A stretch of 64,000 nucleotides of DNA, taken from Oerskovia paurometabola (GTDB lineage Bacteria; Actinomycetota; Actinomycetes; Actinomycetales; Cellulomonadaceae). The translations under genes were made by a program, and so were the position numbers. Below the pieces are notes generated by a model. The model did no database searches. It had not been told where the DNA came from and saw only the letters and a list, made by a program, of their open reading frames with translations. The stretch lies in contig NZ_JAFBBV010000001.1 of the NCBI RefSeq assembly GCF_016907365.1, positions 1,612,001 through 1,676,000 on the forward strand, given 5' to 3'. Positions 51,268 to 59,458 of the stretch are shown here, piece by piece; within the stretch, counting starts at the first letter, position 1, and every line of letters begins with the position of its first letter.

Positions 51268-51313
51268 GTGCAGCTCGGGTGTCGCGGACTCCCGCGGACA
51301 GCCCGAGCTGCAC
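51268..51313 (+). terminator. Hairpin after actP
   Basis: GTGCAGCTCGGG (51268-51279) pairs exactly with 51302-51313; an inner CGCGG/CCGCG stem closes on ACTC. It begins 18 bases after the actP stop. Confidence 0.7.
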
Positions 51314-51374
51314 GCTCGGCGAGGCCCGGTAATGCGCTCGCGTCCGGCCTGCCGCACGTCCTAGGGTCCGTGGC

Positions 51375-51953
51375 ATGCTCCCTGAGACGTCCCTGCCCGA
51401 CGGCGCCGCTCACCTCGGCGCGTCCGCTCCCGTCCTCGTCGTCACCGGCGCCATGGCCTCCGGGAAGTCGACGGTCGCGCAGGCTCTGGCCGGCTCCTTC
51501 CCCCTCGCGGCGCACGTGCGCGGTGACATGTTCCGCCGCTTCGTCGTGAGCGGGCAGGCGTCGATGGACCCGCCGCTCTCAGCCCGCGCCCGCGCCCAGC
51601 TCGACCTGCGGCACGCGCTCGCGGCCCACGCCGCCGACACCTACGCTGCCGCGGGGATCACGGCCGTGGTCCAGGACATCCTGCTGGGGCCCGACCTGGC
51701 CCGCTTCACGGCGAGCCTGCGCACCCGGCCGCGCTACGCCGTCGTGCTGGCGCCCAGCGCCGCGGCCCTCGCCGCCCGGGACGCCGCCCGGCACAAGCAG
51801 GCGTACGGCGCGTGGACGCCCGACGAGTTCGCCGCGGCCGCGCGCGAGACCCCGGGCGGCCTGCACCTCGACACGACCGGGTGGACCGTCGCGGAGACGG
51901 TCGCGCAGATCCTCGACCGCCTCGACGAGGCCCGCGTCGACGACGCGGCCTGA
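51375..51953 (+). CDS. P-loop small-molecule kinase / AAA_33-type ATPase
   Basis: 192 residues. Walker A VVTGAMASGKSTVAQALAG (about 21-39), then a shikimate/CPT-kinase-like layout: HVRGDMFRRFVVSGQ, VVQDILLGPDLARF, YAVVLAPSAAALAARDAARHKQAYGAWTP, which includes the lid arginines. It resembles chloramphenicol-phosphotransferase-like and gluconate-kinase-like P-loop kinases; the substrate is unknown and antibiotic resistance should not be assumed. ATG 51375 is seven bases from TAGGGT (51362-51367), giving a leaderless start. Confidence 0.82.
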   Translation: MLPETSLPDGAAHLGASAPVLVVTGAMASGKSTVAQALAGSFPLAAHVRGDMFRRFVVSGQASMDPPLSARARAQLDLRHALAAHAADTYAAAGITAVVQDILLGPDLARFTASLRTRPRYAVVLAPSAAALAARDAARHKQAYGAWTPDEFAAAARETPGGLHLDTTGWTVAETVAQILDRLDEARVDDAA

Positions 51954-51970
51954 GGCGAGCGCCACCCCGC

Positions 51971-51992
51971 CCGGCAGGCGACCGCGCGAGGT
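51971..51992 (+). repeat. 22-base direct repeat, left copy
   Basis: CCGGCAGGCGACCGCGCGAGGT; the right copy at 53074-53095 differs at one base. The two copies flank the NTF2-like and MarR genes. Confidence 0.8.
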
Positions 51993-51996
51993 GCCG

Positions 51997-52476
51997 CTAG
52001 GCCGGTCCGGCGCGCGTGACGGGTGTGGTCGACGTCCAGATCGGCTCCGTCGTGATGTGCGTCAGTCGCCAGCCGGCGTCGGTCCTGCGCGCCCTGAGCC
52101 GGTAGACCGCTCCGAGGGTGACGGGTCTGTCCGCCTGCGGCTCGCGTCGGGCGAACGTGGCGACCACGTTCGCCCGGACCTCTGCGTGGTCGTGTGCGAG
52201 ATCGACCAGGACGTTGCCGACGAGGTGCTGGACTCCGTCCTGCGGCCGGTGGTTGCGCGCGGCCTGGGCGACGACTGCGTCGATCCCCTGCGCGGTTCCA
52301 CCGGGGGTGCTGGCGTGCGCGTCCGGGACGAGCAGGTCTCGGAGCCGGTCGGTGTCGCCGTCGTCGAGCGCGGCCGTGAGCCGGGAGACGAGGCGTGCGA
52401 CGTCCTCGCGGTCGAGCAGTCCGCGCAGGGCGTCGTGGTGCGTGGCGGGAAGGTGGGCGTCGTCGTGCACGGGCAT
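51997..52476 (-). CDS. SnoaL/NTF2-like protein
   Basis: 159 residues, single NTF2-like cone fold: helix-rich start (ALRGLLDREDVARLVSRLTAALDDGD), TDRLRDLLVPDAHAS, then strands with VLVDLAHDHAEVRANVVATF and GAVYRLRARRTDAGWRLTHI. The family includes isomerases, cyclases and ligand-binding proteins, so no activity is assigned. ATG 52476 has GGAGG six bases upstream. It is divergent from the MarR gene, whose palindromic operators fill the gap, so it is probably the regulated target. Confidence 0.85.
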   Translation of the reverse strand: MPVHDDAHLPATHHDALRGLLDREDVARLVSRLTAALDDGDTDRLRDLLVPDAHASTPGGTAQGIDAVVAQAARNHRPQDGVQHLVGNVLVDLAHDHAEVRANVVATFARREPQADRPVTLGAVYRLRARRTDAGWRLTHITTEPIWTSTTPVTRAGPA

Positions 52477-52509
52477 GAGAGCCTCCGGGAGGTGGATAAC
52501 ACGGCGAAT

Positions 52510-52566
52510 CGTTGGAGCCCCCAACGTTAACCATTGTTGGTGGTGCCCACAATAGGTTGAGCCAAC
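52510..52566. promoter_or_regulatory. Three GTTGG-type palindromes, candidate MarR operators
   Basis: CGTTGGAGCCCCCAACG (52510-52526) is a perfect inverted repeat with a five-base centre; ATTGT/ACAAT at 52533-52553 and GTTGAGCCAAC at 52556-52566 are related. All lie between the divergent NTF2-like and MarR starts; the last is seven bases from the marR -10 box. Confidence 0.6.
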
Positions 52567-52584
52567 AAAGCGTAGGATCGGGGG

Positions 52585-53034
52585 ATGGAGACCGAGACCG
52601 CCCCTGAACGCCTCCGGGAGCTTCCCAGCTGGCTGCTCTCCCAGGCGGCGCTGGAGGCGTCCCGGACCGTCTCGGAGCACCTGTCCACCGTGGGGGCGCA
52701 CCGCTCCCACTACGCCGTGCTCGCCGCCCTGGAGGAGTTCGGCCCGGCGAGCCAGGCCGCGCTCGGGCGCCGGTGCGGGATCGACCGGAGCGACATGGTC
52801 GCGCTGCTCGACAGACTGGCGGCCGACGGTGACGTCGAGCGCCGCCCCGACCCGTCCGATCGGCGTCGCAACGTCGTCACGCTGACCCCCAGGGGGGTGC
52901 GACGGCTCGACGAGCTCGGCGCAGCGCTCGGCGACGCGCAGGACGCCCTCCTCTCGTCGCTGCCGGGCAAGGACCGCGACATGCTGGTCGCCCTGCTGCG
53001 TGAGCTGGTCACGGGGCACGCCGCGCGCCGCTAG
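52585..53034 (+). CDS. MarR family transcriptional regulator
   Basis: 149-residue winged-helix regulator. Helices SRTVSEHLSTVGAHRSHYAVLAALEEFG, recognition region GPASQAALGRRCGIDRSDMVALLDRL, and the wing GDVERRPDPSDRRRNVVTLTP are textbook MarR. The C-terminal helices dimerise. ATG 52585 is six bases from TAGGAT (52573-52578), a leaderless start. It probably represses itself and the divergent NTF2-like gene through the palindromes at 52510-52566; the ligand is unknown. Confidence 0.93.
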   Translation: METETAPERLRELPSWLLSQAALEASRTVSEHLSTVGAHRSHYAVLAALEEFGPASQAALGRRCGIDRSDMVALLDRLAADGDVERRPDPSDRRRNVVTLTPRGVRRLDELGAALGDAQDALLSSLPGKDRDMLVALLRELVTGHAARR

Positions 53035-53073
53035 GGTCCCGGGCTCTGCGCCCTGGGCACCCGCCCCCACGCC

Positions 53074-53095
53074 CCGGCAGGCAACCGCGCGAGGT
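53074..53095 (+). repeat. 22-base direct repeat, right copy
   Basis: CCGGCAGGCAACCGCGCGAGGT, one mismatch to 51971-51992. Confidence 0.8.
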
Positions 53096-53114
53096 CCGGG
53101 TCACGATGGGAGGC

Positions 53115-54626
53115 ATGAGCACCGACCCACGCACCCAGGCCACCCCGGACGAGACCTACGACGTGATCGTGATCGGTGGTGGGCCCGTCGGCGAGAACGC
53201 CGCCGACCGCGCGAGCCGCACCGGGCTGAGCGTCGCCGTGGTCGAGGCCGAGCTCGTCGGAGGGGAGTGCTCCTACTGGGCGTGCATGCCGTCCAAGGCG
53301 CTGCTGCGCCCCGGCGCCGCCCTCGCGGCCGCCCGCGCGGTCCCGGGAGTCGCGGCCGACCCGGTGCTCGACCCGGCACCGATCCTCGCGCGCCGCGACG
53401 AGATGGTCTCGCACTGGGACGACTCGGGGCAGGTCCAGTGGCTCGACGGCGCCGGGATCTCGCTCGTGCGCGGCCTGGGCCGGCTCGTCGGGTCGAAGCT
53501 CGTCGAGGTCAGCCCCGAGGATCCCGACGCCGACGTCGACGACCTCCCCGAGACCCGCCTGCTCGCCGCCCGGCACGCCGTGATCGTCGCGACGGGCAGC
53601 GTGCCCGTCCTGCCCGACACCCCGGGACTGGCCGAGACCGACCCGTGGAGCAGCCGCGAGGCCACGAGCGTCCAGGACGTCCCGACCTCGATCGTGATCC
53701 TGGGCGGGGGAGTCGTGGGCGTCGAGATGGCGACGGCGTTCCGCGACCTGGGTTCGGAGGTCACGCTGCTCTCGCGCGGACGCCTGCTCGGACGCTCGGA
53801 GCCCTTCGCGAGCGAGGCCGTCGCGGCGGGCCTGAAGAAGATCGGCGTGGACGTGCGCCTGGGCGTGAGCGTCACGGGAGCGACGTCCCTGCCCGACGGC
53901 GGCGCGCGCCTCGCGTACGACGGTCCGCAGGGCAAGGGGTCGGTCGCGGCGGCGCAGGTGCTCGTCGCGACGGGCCGCGTGCCGCGCACCGCGGACCTCG
54001 GGGTCGACGTCGTCGGGCTCGAACCGGGGAAGGCGCTCGAGGTGGACGACCAGCTCGAGGTCCAGGGCGTGGACGGCGGCTGGCTGTTCGCGTGCGGCGA
54101 CGTGACGGGCCGCGTGGCGACCACGCACCAGGGGAAGTACCAGGGGCGGGTCGTGGGCGACGTGGTCGCGGCGAGGTTCGGGAGCGCAAAGCCGGGTGAG
54201 GCTGCGGCGGCCGGGGCGGCCGGTGAGACCCCCGAGCCGTGGAGCCGCTACGCCGCGACCGCCGACCACGGTGCGAAGACGCAGGTCGTGTTCTCCCGCC
54301 CCGAGGTCGCGTCGGTGGGGCTGACCGAGGCCGAGGCCAGGAAGGCAGGGCTCACGGTCAAGGCGGTGTCGTACAAGCTCGGGTCGGTGTCCGGGGCCGT
54401 GCTCGTCGCCGAGGGCTACGAGGGGACCGCGCAGATCGTGGTCGACACCGACCGGCAGGTGATCGTGGGCGCGACGTTCGTCGGTCCGGACGCGGCGGAG
54501 ATGCTGCACGCCGCGACCATCGCGATCGTCGGGCAGGTGCCGCTTGCACGCTTGTGGCACGCTGTGCCCGCCTACCCGACGATCAGCGAGGTCTGGCTAC
54601 GGCTGCTCGAGACCTACGGCCTGTAG
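53115..54626 (+). CDS. Class I pyridine nucleotide-disulfide oxidoreductase
   Basis: Flavoprotein disulfide reductase of the Lpd/MerA/SthA group. 503 residues. FAD motif VIVIGGGPVGENAADRAS, redox-active pair CSYWAC in GGECSYWACMPSKALLR, NAD(P) motif IVILGGGVVGVEMATAF, second FAD block GWLFACGDVTG, and the dimer interface with HAVPAYPTISEVWLRLLE. The CSYWAC loop differs from the CxNxGC of true Lpd, so the substrate is open; no lipoyl or mercury genes are nearby. ATG 53115 was preferred to 53106, which lies inside the CACGAT box. Confidence 0.9.
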   Translation: MSTDPRTQATPDETYDVIVIGGGPVGENAADRASRTGLSVAVVEAELVGGECSYWACMPSKALLRPGAALAAARAVPGVAADPVLDPAPILARRDEMVSHWDDSGQVQWLDGAGISLVRGLGRLVGSKLVEVSPEDPDADVDDLPETRLLAARHAVIVATGSVPVLPDTPGLAETDPWSSREATSVQDVPTSIVILGGGVVGVEMATAFRDLGSEVTLLSRGRLLGRSEPFASEAVAAGLKKIGVDVRLGVSVTGATSLPDGGARLAYDGPQGKGSVAAAQVLVATGRVPRTADLGVDVVGLEPGKALEVDDQLEVQGVDGGWLFACGDVTGRVATTHQGKYQGRVVGDVVAARFGSAKPGEAAAAGAAGETPEPWSRYAATADHGAKTQVVFSRPEVASVGLTEAEARKAGLTVKAVSYKLGSVSGAVLVAEGYEGTAQIVVDTDRQVIVGATFVGPDAAEMLHAATIAIVGQVPLARLWHAVPAYPTISEVWLRLLETYGL

Positions 54627-54637
54627 CCGCGAAGGCC

Positions 54638-54657
54638 CCGAGCAGCCGCCTGCTCGG
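54638..54657. terminator. Hairpin between convergent genes
   Basis: CCGAGCAG-CCGC-CTGCTCGG, an eight-base perfect stem in the 31-base gap between the oxidoreductase and the osmoprotectant-binding protein gene. Confidence 0.7.
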
Positions 54658-55668
54658 TCAGCCGAGCTGGCCGTCCGAGGAGAACACGAGGCCGAGCACG
54701 ATCTCGCCCTGGAGAAGCGCCGACTTGGTCAGCGGCCCGCCCACGTCGAGGTTCACGAAGTTGGTGATGTTGAGCCCGTAGGTCTCCTCGAGCCCCGGCT
54801 GGCAGAAGGCGCGCTCGGGGCACTCCGGTCCCGCGCCCAGCGTGATGCCGCCGGGGCAGGCCTCGGCCAGCTCGCTGAGCGTCGACACGTCGTGCTCCTC
54901 GGCGAAGGCCGTCGTGACGGCGAACGCGTTCTGGTCCTGGGCTGCCGACGGCTCGCCGAACGTCAGGCCCTTCTGGGTGCCCAGGTCGCGCAGCGCGGTC
55001 ACCGTGGTGTCGAGGTCCCCGCTCGCGAGGGGCTCGGCGTCGGGGCCGTTGATCTCCTTGTTGAGGAACTCGGTGAGCGTCCCCACGTACTCGGGGAACA
55101 CGCTGAGCTGGCCCGACTCGAGCGCCGGCAGGTACGTCTCGCGCGCGTCGACCGTCTGGACCGTGACGTCGTAGCCGCCCGAGCGCAGGACCGCCGCGTA
55201 GATCTCGGCGAGCGTGGTGCTCTCGGAGAAGTTGGCCGCGCCCACGACGAGCGACGTCCCGGCCCCCGGGGTCGAGGTCGCCGCGAGGCCCTCGTCCTCG
55301 ACGAACTTCTGCGCGACCTGCGAGGACGTCTGCCGGTCCACGTCGACGGCCTTGTTGAGCGCGATGAGCTTGTCGGTGTCGAGCGCTGCGGACACGGTGT
55401 CGAGCAGCTCCAGGACGGCGGGCTGGTTCGCGACCGCCGCCGCGTTGGCCGCCGGGATGATGTTGTCGACGGTCTGCAGGTGCTTGTCGTCCTCGAGGAC
55501 GACGAGCGCGTCGCCCGCGACGGGCTCGCACACGGTGCCGCTCGCGGTGGACGTGGAGCCCCCGGACGCCTCGGTGCCGGAGGATCCGGCCTCGCCGCAC
55601 GCCGCGAGAGCGACGACGAGGAGGGCGGAAGCGGTCAGGGTGCGGAAGGTGGTGGATCGCCGTGACAT
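54658..55668 (-). CDS. Osmoprotectant (betaine/choline/carnitine) ABC substrate-binding lipoprotein, circularly permuted
   Basis: Surface lipoprotein delivering compatible solutes to the OpuC-type permeases encoded downstream. 336 residues; lipobox LAAC (Cys24). The order of segments is unusual: residues about 54-128 (ALVVLEDDKHLQ through VSAALDTDKLIALNKAVDVD to KFVEDEGL) match what is normally the C-terminal end of OpuAC/ProX proteins, while 139-336 (VVGAANFSESTTLAEIYAAV to GGPLTKSALLQGE and VFSSDGQLG) match the normal N-terminal and middle parts. The linker AATSTPGAGTS joins them. ATG 55668 was chosen for the signal peptide. Confidence 0.88.
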   Translation of the reverse strand: MSRRSTTFRTLTASALLVVALAACGEAGSSGTEASGGSTSTASGTVCEPVAGDALVVLEDDKHLQTVDNIIPAANAAAVANQPAVLELLDTVSAALDTDKLIALNKAVDVDRQTSSQVAQKFVEDEGLAATSTPGAGTSLVVGAANFSESTTLAEIYAAVLRSGGYDVTVQTVDARETYLPALESGQLSVFPEYVGTLTEFLNKEINGPDAEPLASGDLDTTVTALRDLGTQKGLTFGEPSAAQDQNAFAVTTAFAEEHDVSTLSELAEACPGGITLGAGPECPERAFCQPGLEETYGLNITNFVNLDVGGPLTKSALLQGEIVLGLVFSSDGQLG

Positions 55669-55754
55669 GGGTGTCAGGTGCCTCTCGGGTCGTCGTCTCG
55701 CACGGACAACCCATTCCACCCCCGGGGGAGGGCACCGGCAACCCGAGGGGTGCC

Positions 55755-56435
55755 TCAGCGGACGGTGCCTGCCTTGACGCGCAGCGGTGCGGGGGTCACG
55801 GCCCGCTGGACGAGTGCGAGGACCGCGTCGACGACGAGGCACAGCACCGCGATCACGACGCCCACCGCGAGGACCTGCCCGTAGCGCTGGTTGGAGAAGC
55901 CGACCCGCAGGGGGACGCCGAGCCCCCCGCCGCCGACGAACGCGGCGAGCGTGAGCACCGCGATGACCTGCACGATCGCGGTCCGCAGCCCGGCGGCGAC
56001 CAACGGCACCGCGAGCGGCACCTCGACGAGCCACAGCGAGCGCTGCGAGCTCATGCCCATGCCACGGGCAGCGTCCTTGACGTCGGGGTCGACCTCGGCG
56101 ACGCCCGTGTAGGCGTTGGCGAGGATGAGCGGGATCGCGAAGATCACGGCCGAGATGACTGCAGCGCGATCCCCGAACAGCCCGCCTGCCGCGAGGATCA
56201 GCAGGATCCCGAACGTCGGCAGGGCGCGCGAGGTGTTCACGACCACGATCGTCGGACCCGCGCCCTTGCCCGAGTGGCCGAGCCAGATCCCCGCGGGCAG
56301 AGCGATGAGCGCCGCCAGCAGGACCGCGATCGCGGTCATCTCCAGGTGCTCGCCCGTGCGCACGAGCAGCCCGTCGGGGCCGGTCCAGTTGAGCGGGTCG
56401 TTGAGCCACGTCAGGGCTTCCTGGACGACGTTCAT
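55755..56435 (-). CDS. Osmoprotectant ABC transporter permease (OpuCD/OpuCB-like), second
   Basis: Inner membrane permease of 226 residues, about five or six helices. It has the BPD_transp_1 EAA loop TGVAEVDPDVKDAARGMGMS, and starts with LLVRTGEHLEMTAIAVLLAAL. Pairs with the permease encoded just upstream (ATGA overlap at 56432-56435) and with the ATPase encoded divergently at 57241. An 86-base gap separates it from the binding-protein gene, probably the same transcript. Confidence 0.92.
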   Translation of the reverse strand: MNVVQEALTWLNDPLNWTGPDGLLVRTGEHLEMTAIAVLLAALIALPAGIWLGHSGKGAGPTIVVVNTSRALPTFGILLILAAGGLFGDRAAVISAVIFAIPLILANAYTGVAEVDPDVKDAARGMGMSSQRSLWLVEVPLAVPLVAAGLRTAIVQVIAVLTLAAFVGGGGLGVPLRVGFSNQRYGQVLAVGVVIAVLCLVVDAVLALVQRAVTPAPLRVKAGTVR

Positions 56436-57172
56436 GCGGTCCGCTCGCTCGCCGCTCCGGCCGCCTGCGCGACGGCCGCCTCGCTCGCGACGCGTCCCGT
56501 CGAGCGTTCCGTCGAGCCCGGCGCACGGGTCCGTGACCACGGGGTCAGGGCCCGGCCCAGGAGCAGGAGGAGCAGGTCGAGCACGACCGCCAGCAGCAGG
56601 CACAGCAGCGTCGCCGTCATGATCTGGGCGTTGTAGCTCGACCGGAAGCCGCGGAACATCAGGGTGCCCAGCCCGCCGTACCCCGCCACGAACCCGACCG
56701 TGACGAGCGCCACGGTCGAGACCGTCGCGAGACGTACCCCGGTCATGATGCTCGGCAGCGCGTTGGGGATCTCGACCGAGGTCAGCAGCCGCGTGGGACC
56801 GTAGCCCAGGCCCTTGGCCGCGTCGCGCACGTCGGGGTCGACGCCCTGCAGGCCCACCAGGATGTTGCGCACCAGGATGAGCAGGGCGTACATCACGAGA
56901 CCGATGAGCACGGGCGTCCGACCGATCCCCGTGAACGGGACGAGGATCGAGAACAGTGCGAGCGAGGGGATCGTGTACATGACGCCCGTCGTGCCGAGCA
57001 CGGGGACCGCGAGCCAGCGCACGCGGTGCGCGAGGGCCGCGAGCGGCAGGGCGATGACGAGCGCGATGAGCACGGCCTGGATGGTGATCGTCGTGTGCTC
57101 GACGAGCGCCTGGGAGATCTCTCCCCAGTTGTTCTGGACGTAGCTCCACGAGAACCACGGGTTGGGCGGCAT
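56432..57172 (-). CDS. Osmoprotectant ABC transporter permease (OpuCB-like), first
   Basis: 246 residues, about five or six helices, beginning PPNPWFSWSYVQNNWGEISQ and then a hydrophobic core (VLIALVIALPLAALAHRVRW). The EAA motif is LVGLQGVDPDVRDAAKGLGYG. The C-terminal 35 residues are a polar tail unlike the partner permease. ATG 57172 was preferred to 57196 because TAGGTT (57185-57180) stands seven bases upstream, giving a leaderless start; the divergent ATPase gene has its own box 50 bases away. Confidence 0.92.
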   Translation of the reverse strand: MPPNPWFSWSYVQNNWGEISQALVEHTTITIQAVLIALVIALPLAALAHRVRWLAVPVLGTTGVMYTIPSLALFSILVPFTGIGRTPVLIGLVMYALLILVRNILVGLQGVDPDVRDAAKGLGYGPTRLLTSVEIPNALPSIMTGVRLATVSTVALVTVGFVAGYGGLGTLMFRGFRSSYNAQIMTATLLCLLLAVVLDLLLLLLGRALTPWSRTRAPGSTERSTGRVASEAAVAQAAGAASERTA

Positions 57173-57240
57173 GCCGTCGAACCTATCCCGAGCCACCCAC
57201 CGCTCGCGCGACGGGGTGGCGCGCCAGGTAGCGTCGAGGC

Positions 57241-58287
57241 ATGGCGAGCACCCCGACCGGCACCACCGAGGCCACCAGAGCGTTCCCGACGATCACCGAC
57301 GAGGCGGCCATCGTGTTCGACGGCGTCCGCAAGGAGTACCCCAACGGGACCGTCGCCGTGGGCGACCTGTCCCTGAGCGTGCGCGAGCACGAGATGCTCG
57401 CGCTCGTCGGGCCCTCGGGCTGCGGGAAGTCCACGACGCTGCGCATGACCAACCGCCTCGTCGAACCCTCTGCCGGGCGCATCCTGCTGAGCGGCGAGGA
57501 CATCACGCAGGGCGACCCCGTGGCCCTGCGGCGGCGGATCGGGTACGTGATCCAGAACGTCGGCCTCTTCCCGCACCGCACCGTCGCCCAGAACATCGCG
57601 ACAGTCCCCGGGCTGCTCGGCTGGGACAAGGCGCGCACGCGCTCCCGTGTCGGCGAGCTGCTCGAGCTCGTCGGCCTGGCCCCCGACACCTACGCCAAGC
57701 GATACCCGCACGAGCTGTCGGGCGGCGAGCGCCAGCGCGTCGGCGTGGCCCGGGCGCTCGCGACCGACCCGCCGGTCCTGCTCATGGACGAGCCCTTCGG
57801 TGCCGTCGACCCCGCAGGGCGGCGTCGGCTCCAGACCGAGTTCCGGCGCATCCAGCGCGAGCTCGGGACCACCGTGCTGTTCGTGACCCATGACATCGAC
57901 GAGGCCGTCCATCTTGCCGACCGCATCGCGGTCTTCAGCTTCGGCGGGCACCTCGAACAGCTCGCCGAGCCCCTGACCGTCCTGGCGCACCCCGCGAGCG
58001 ACGCCGTCCGGGAGTTCATCGGGGAGGGCGCGCCGGTCCGCATGCTCGGGCTGGCCATGGTGCAGCGCGCGGACCTCGAGGGCGTGGACCTCATCTCCGC
58101 GCCCGCCCCCGACGCGATCCGCCTGGGCGCGCCGCTGTCCGTCGCCTTCGAGGCGATCGCGGCGCTGCCCGGGGCCGCGATGGGCCGGGTGCCCGTCGCG
58201 GACGAGGCGGGCGACGTCGTCGGGTCCCTGACCGCGGACGGGATCCTCGCCGCCCTGCGGCGCACCGCGGACGCCGCCGCGGTCTAG
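57241..58287 (+). CDS. Osmoprotectant ABC transporter ATP-binding protein (OpuCA/ProV-like)
   Basis: Energises the OpuC-type importer. 348 residues. Walker A GPSGCGKSTTLRM, Q-loop GYVIQNVGLFPHRTV, signature ELSGGERQRVGVARALA, Walker B VLLMDEPFGAVDP, switch His in VTHDIDEAVHLADR. The C-terminal 95 residues hold a degenerate CBS-like region (ISAPAPDAIRLGAPLSVAFE and PVADEAGDVVGSLTADGIL), in other transporters an ionic-strength sensor. ATG 57241 is six bases from TAGCGT (57229-57234). Divergent from the permease and binding-protein genes. Confidence 0.93.
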   Translation: MASTPTGTTEATRAFPTITDEAAIVFDGVRKEYPNGTVAVGDLSLSVREHEMLALVGPSGCGKSTTLRMTNRLVEPSAGRILLSGEDITQGDPVALRRRIGYVIQNVGLFPHRTVAQNIATVPGLLGWDKARTRSRVGELLELVGLAPDTYAKRYPHELSGGERQRVGVARALATDPPVLLMDEPFGAVDPAGRRRLQTEFRRIQRELGTTVLFVTHDIDEAVHLADRIAVFSFGGHLEQLAEPLTVLAHPASDAVREFIGEGAPVRMLGLAMVQRADLEGVDLISAPAPDAIRLGAPLSVAFEAIAALPGAAMGRVPVADEAGDVVGSLTADGILAALRRTADAAAV

Positions 58288-58353
58288 CGGGCGCGACGGA
58301 GATCTCACCGCCCGCGCGTGTACGGCGCGCGCGGGGCGTCTAGGCTCGTACGC

Positions 58354-59274
58354 GTGACCACCACAGCGCGCATCGCCCTCGCCACCTGCTCCGTCCTGCC
58401 CCGCCTCGACCCCGACGACGCCCCCCTCGTGGGAGCGCTCGCCGCCCGGGGGATCGAAGCCGTGCCGTCGGTGTGGGACGACGAGTCGGTCGACTGGGCC
58501 TCGTTCGACGCGGTCGTCGTGCGCTCGGCCTGGGACTACGCCCCTCGCCGCGACGAGTTCGTCGCCTGGGCCGAGCGTGCGGGCCGCGTGCTCAACCCCG
58601 CTGCGGTCATCAGCTGGAACACCGACAAGCGCTACCTCAAGGAGCTCGAGGAGCAGGGCGTCCCGGTCATCCCGACGCTCTGGCTCGACCCGAGCCAGAA
58701 CCTGTCCTCGCGCGCCATCCACACGCGCCTGCCCGCGCAGGGGGACTTCGTCATCAAGCCCGTCGTGAGCGCCGGGGCCAAGGACACGGGCCGCTACCAG
58801 TCGGGGGAGGCGCACTCGCGCGGCCTCGCGATCCAGCACGCCAAGAACCTCCTCGCCTCCGGGCGTCAGGTCATGGTCCAGCCGTACGTCCGCAGCGTCG
58901 ACACCGCGGGGGAGACCGGGCTCGTCTTCATCGACGGCGAGTTCTCGCACGCCGTGCGCAAGAACGCGCTGCTCACCGGCCCGCACCGTCCCACCCAGGG
59001 CCTGTACAAGCAGGAGGAGATGAGCCGCTTCGAGGCCAGCCCCGAGCAGCTCGCGGTCGCCGAGCAGGCGCTCGCGGTCGCCGCCAGGGCGGTACCGGGG
59101 CAGGAGCCGAACCTCTACGCACGCGTCGACCTCGTGAACGGCGACGACGGCGCCCCCATGGTCATCGAGGCCGAGCTCACCGAGCCCTCGCTCTTCTTCT
59201 CGCTCGGCAAGGGATCGCTCGACCGCTTCGCGGACGCGGTGGCGCGGCGGCTCGTGGCGAGCCCCGAGGCCTGA
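58354..59274 (+). CDS. ATP-grasp domain protein (RimK/glutathione synthetase-like)
   Basis: 306 residues. The N-terminal preATP-grasp domain (RIALATCSVLPRLDPDDAP, VVVRSAWDYAPRRDEFVAWA) and ATP-binding domain (FVIKPVVSAGAKDTGRYQSG, MVQPYVRSVDTAGETGLVFI, and the metal site VIEAELTEPSLFFSL) place it with prokaryotic glutathione synthetase-like and DcsG-like ligases. It makes some carboxylate-amine bond; the substrates are not evident and it stands alone. GTG 58354 is seven bases from TAGGCT (58341-58346). Confidence 0.85.
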   Translation: MTTTARIALATCSVLPRLDPDDAPLVGALAARGIEAVPSVWDDESVDWASFDAVVVRSAWDYAPRRDEFVAWAERAGRVLNPAAVISWNTDKRYLKELEEQGVPVIPTLWLDPSQNLSSRAIHTRLPAQGDFVIKPVVSAGAKDTGRYQSGEAHSRGLAIQHAKNLLASGRQVMVQPYVRSVDTAGETGLVFIDGEFSHAVRKNALLTGPHRPTQGLYKQEEMSRFEASPEQLAVAEQALAVAARAVPGQEPNLYARVDLVNGDDGAPMVIEAELTEPSLFFSLGKGSLDRFADAVARRLVASPEA

Positions 59275-59356
59275 CCGCCCGGGCCTGACCGACCAGGCCC
59301 GACCGTCCGGCCCTCGACCGGCAGGCGCTCGTCACGGCTCCCGACCCCGGACGTGA

Positions 59357-59391
59357 TGAAGGCCCGACGAGCTGTGCTCGTCGGGCCTTCA
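59357..59391. terminator. Bidirectional terminator
   Basis: Perfect 16-base inverted repeat (59357-59372 with 59376-59391) around TGT, between convergent genes. The rest of the 184-base gap shows nothing else. Confidence 0.85.
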
Positions 59392-59458
59392 CCATGCCGG
59401 GAGATTCTTGCCGGGTGATCTGCCGAGCTGGTCGTGCTGGTGCTGCTGTGGTGCTGCG

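Noticed and set aside
51375..51953. Chloramphenicol phosphotransferase resistance gene
   Set aside because: Only the generic P-loop kinase layout is shared; specific CPT residues cannot be confirmed by eye, so it is left as a kinase of unknown substrate.
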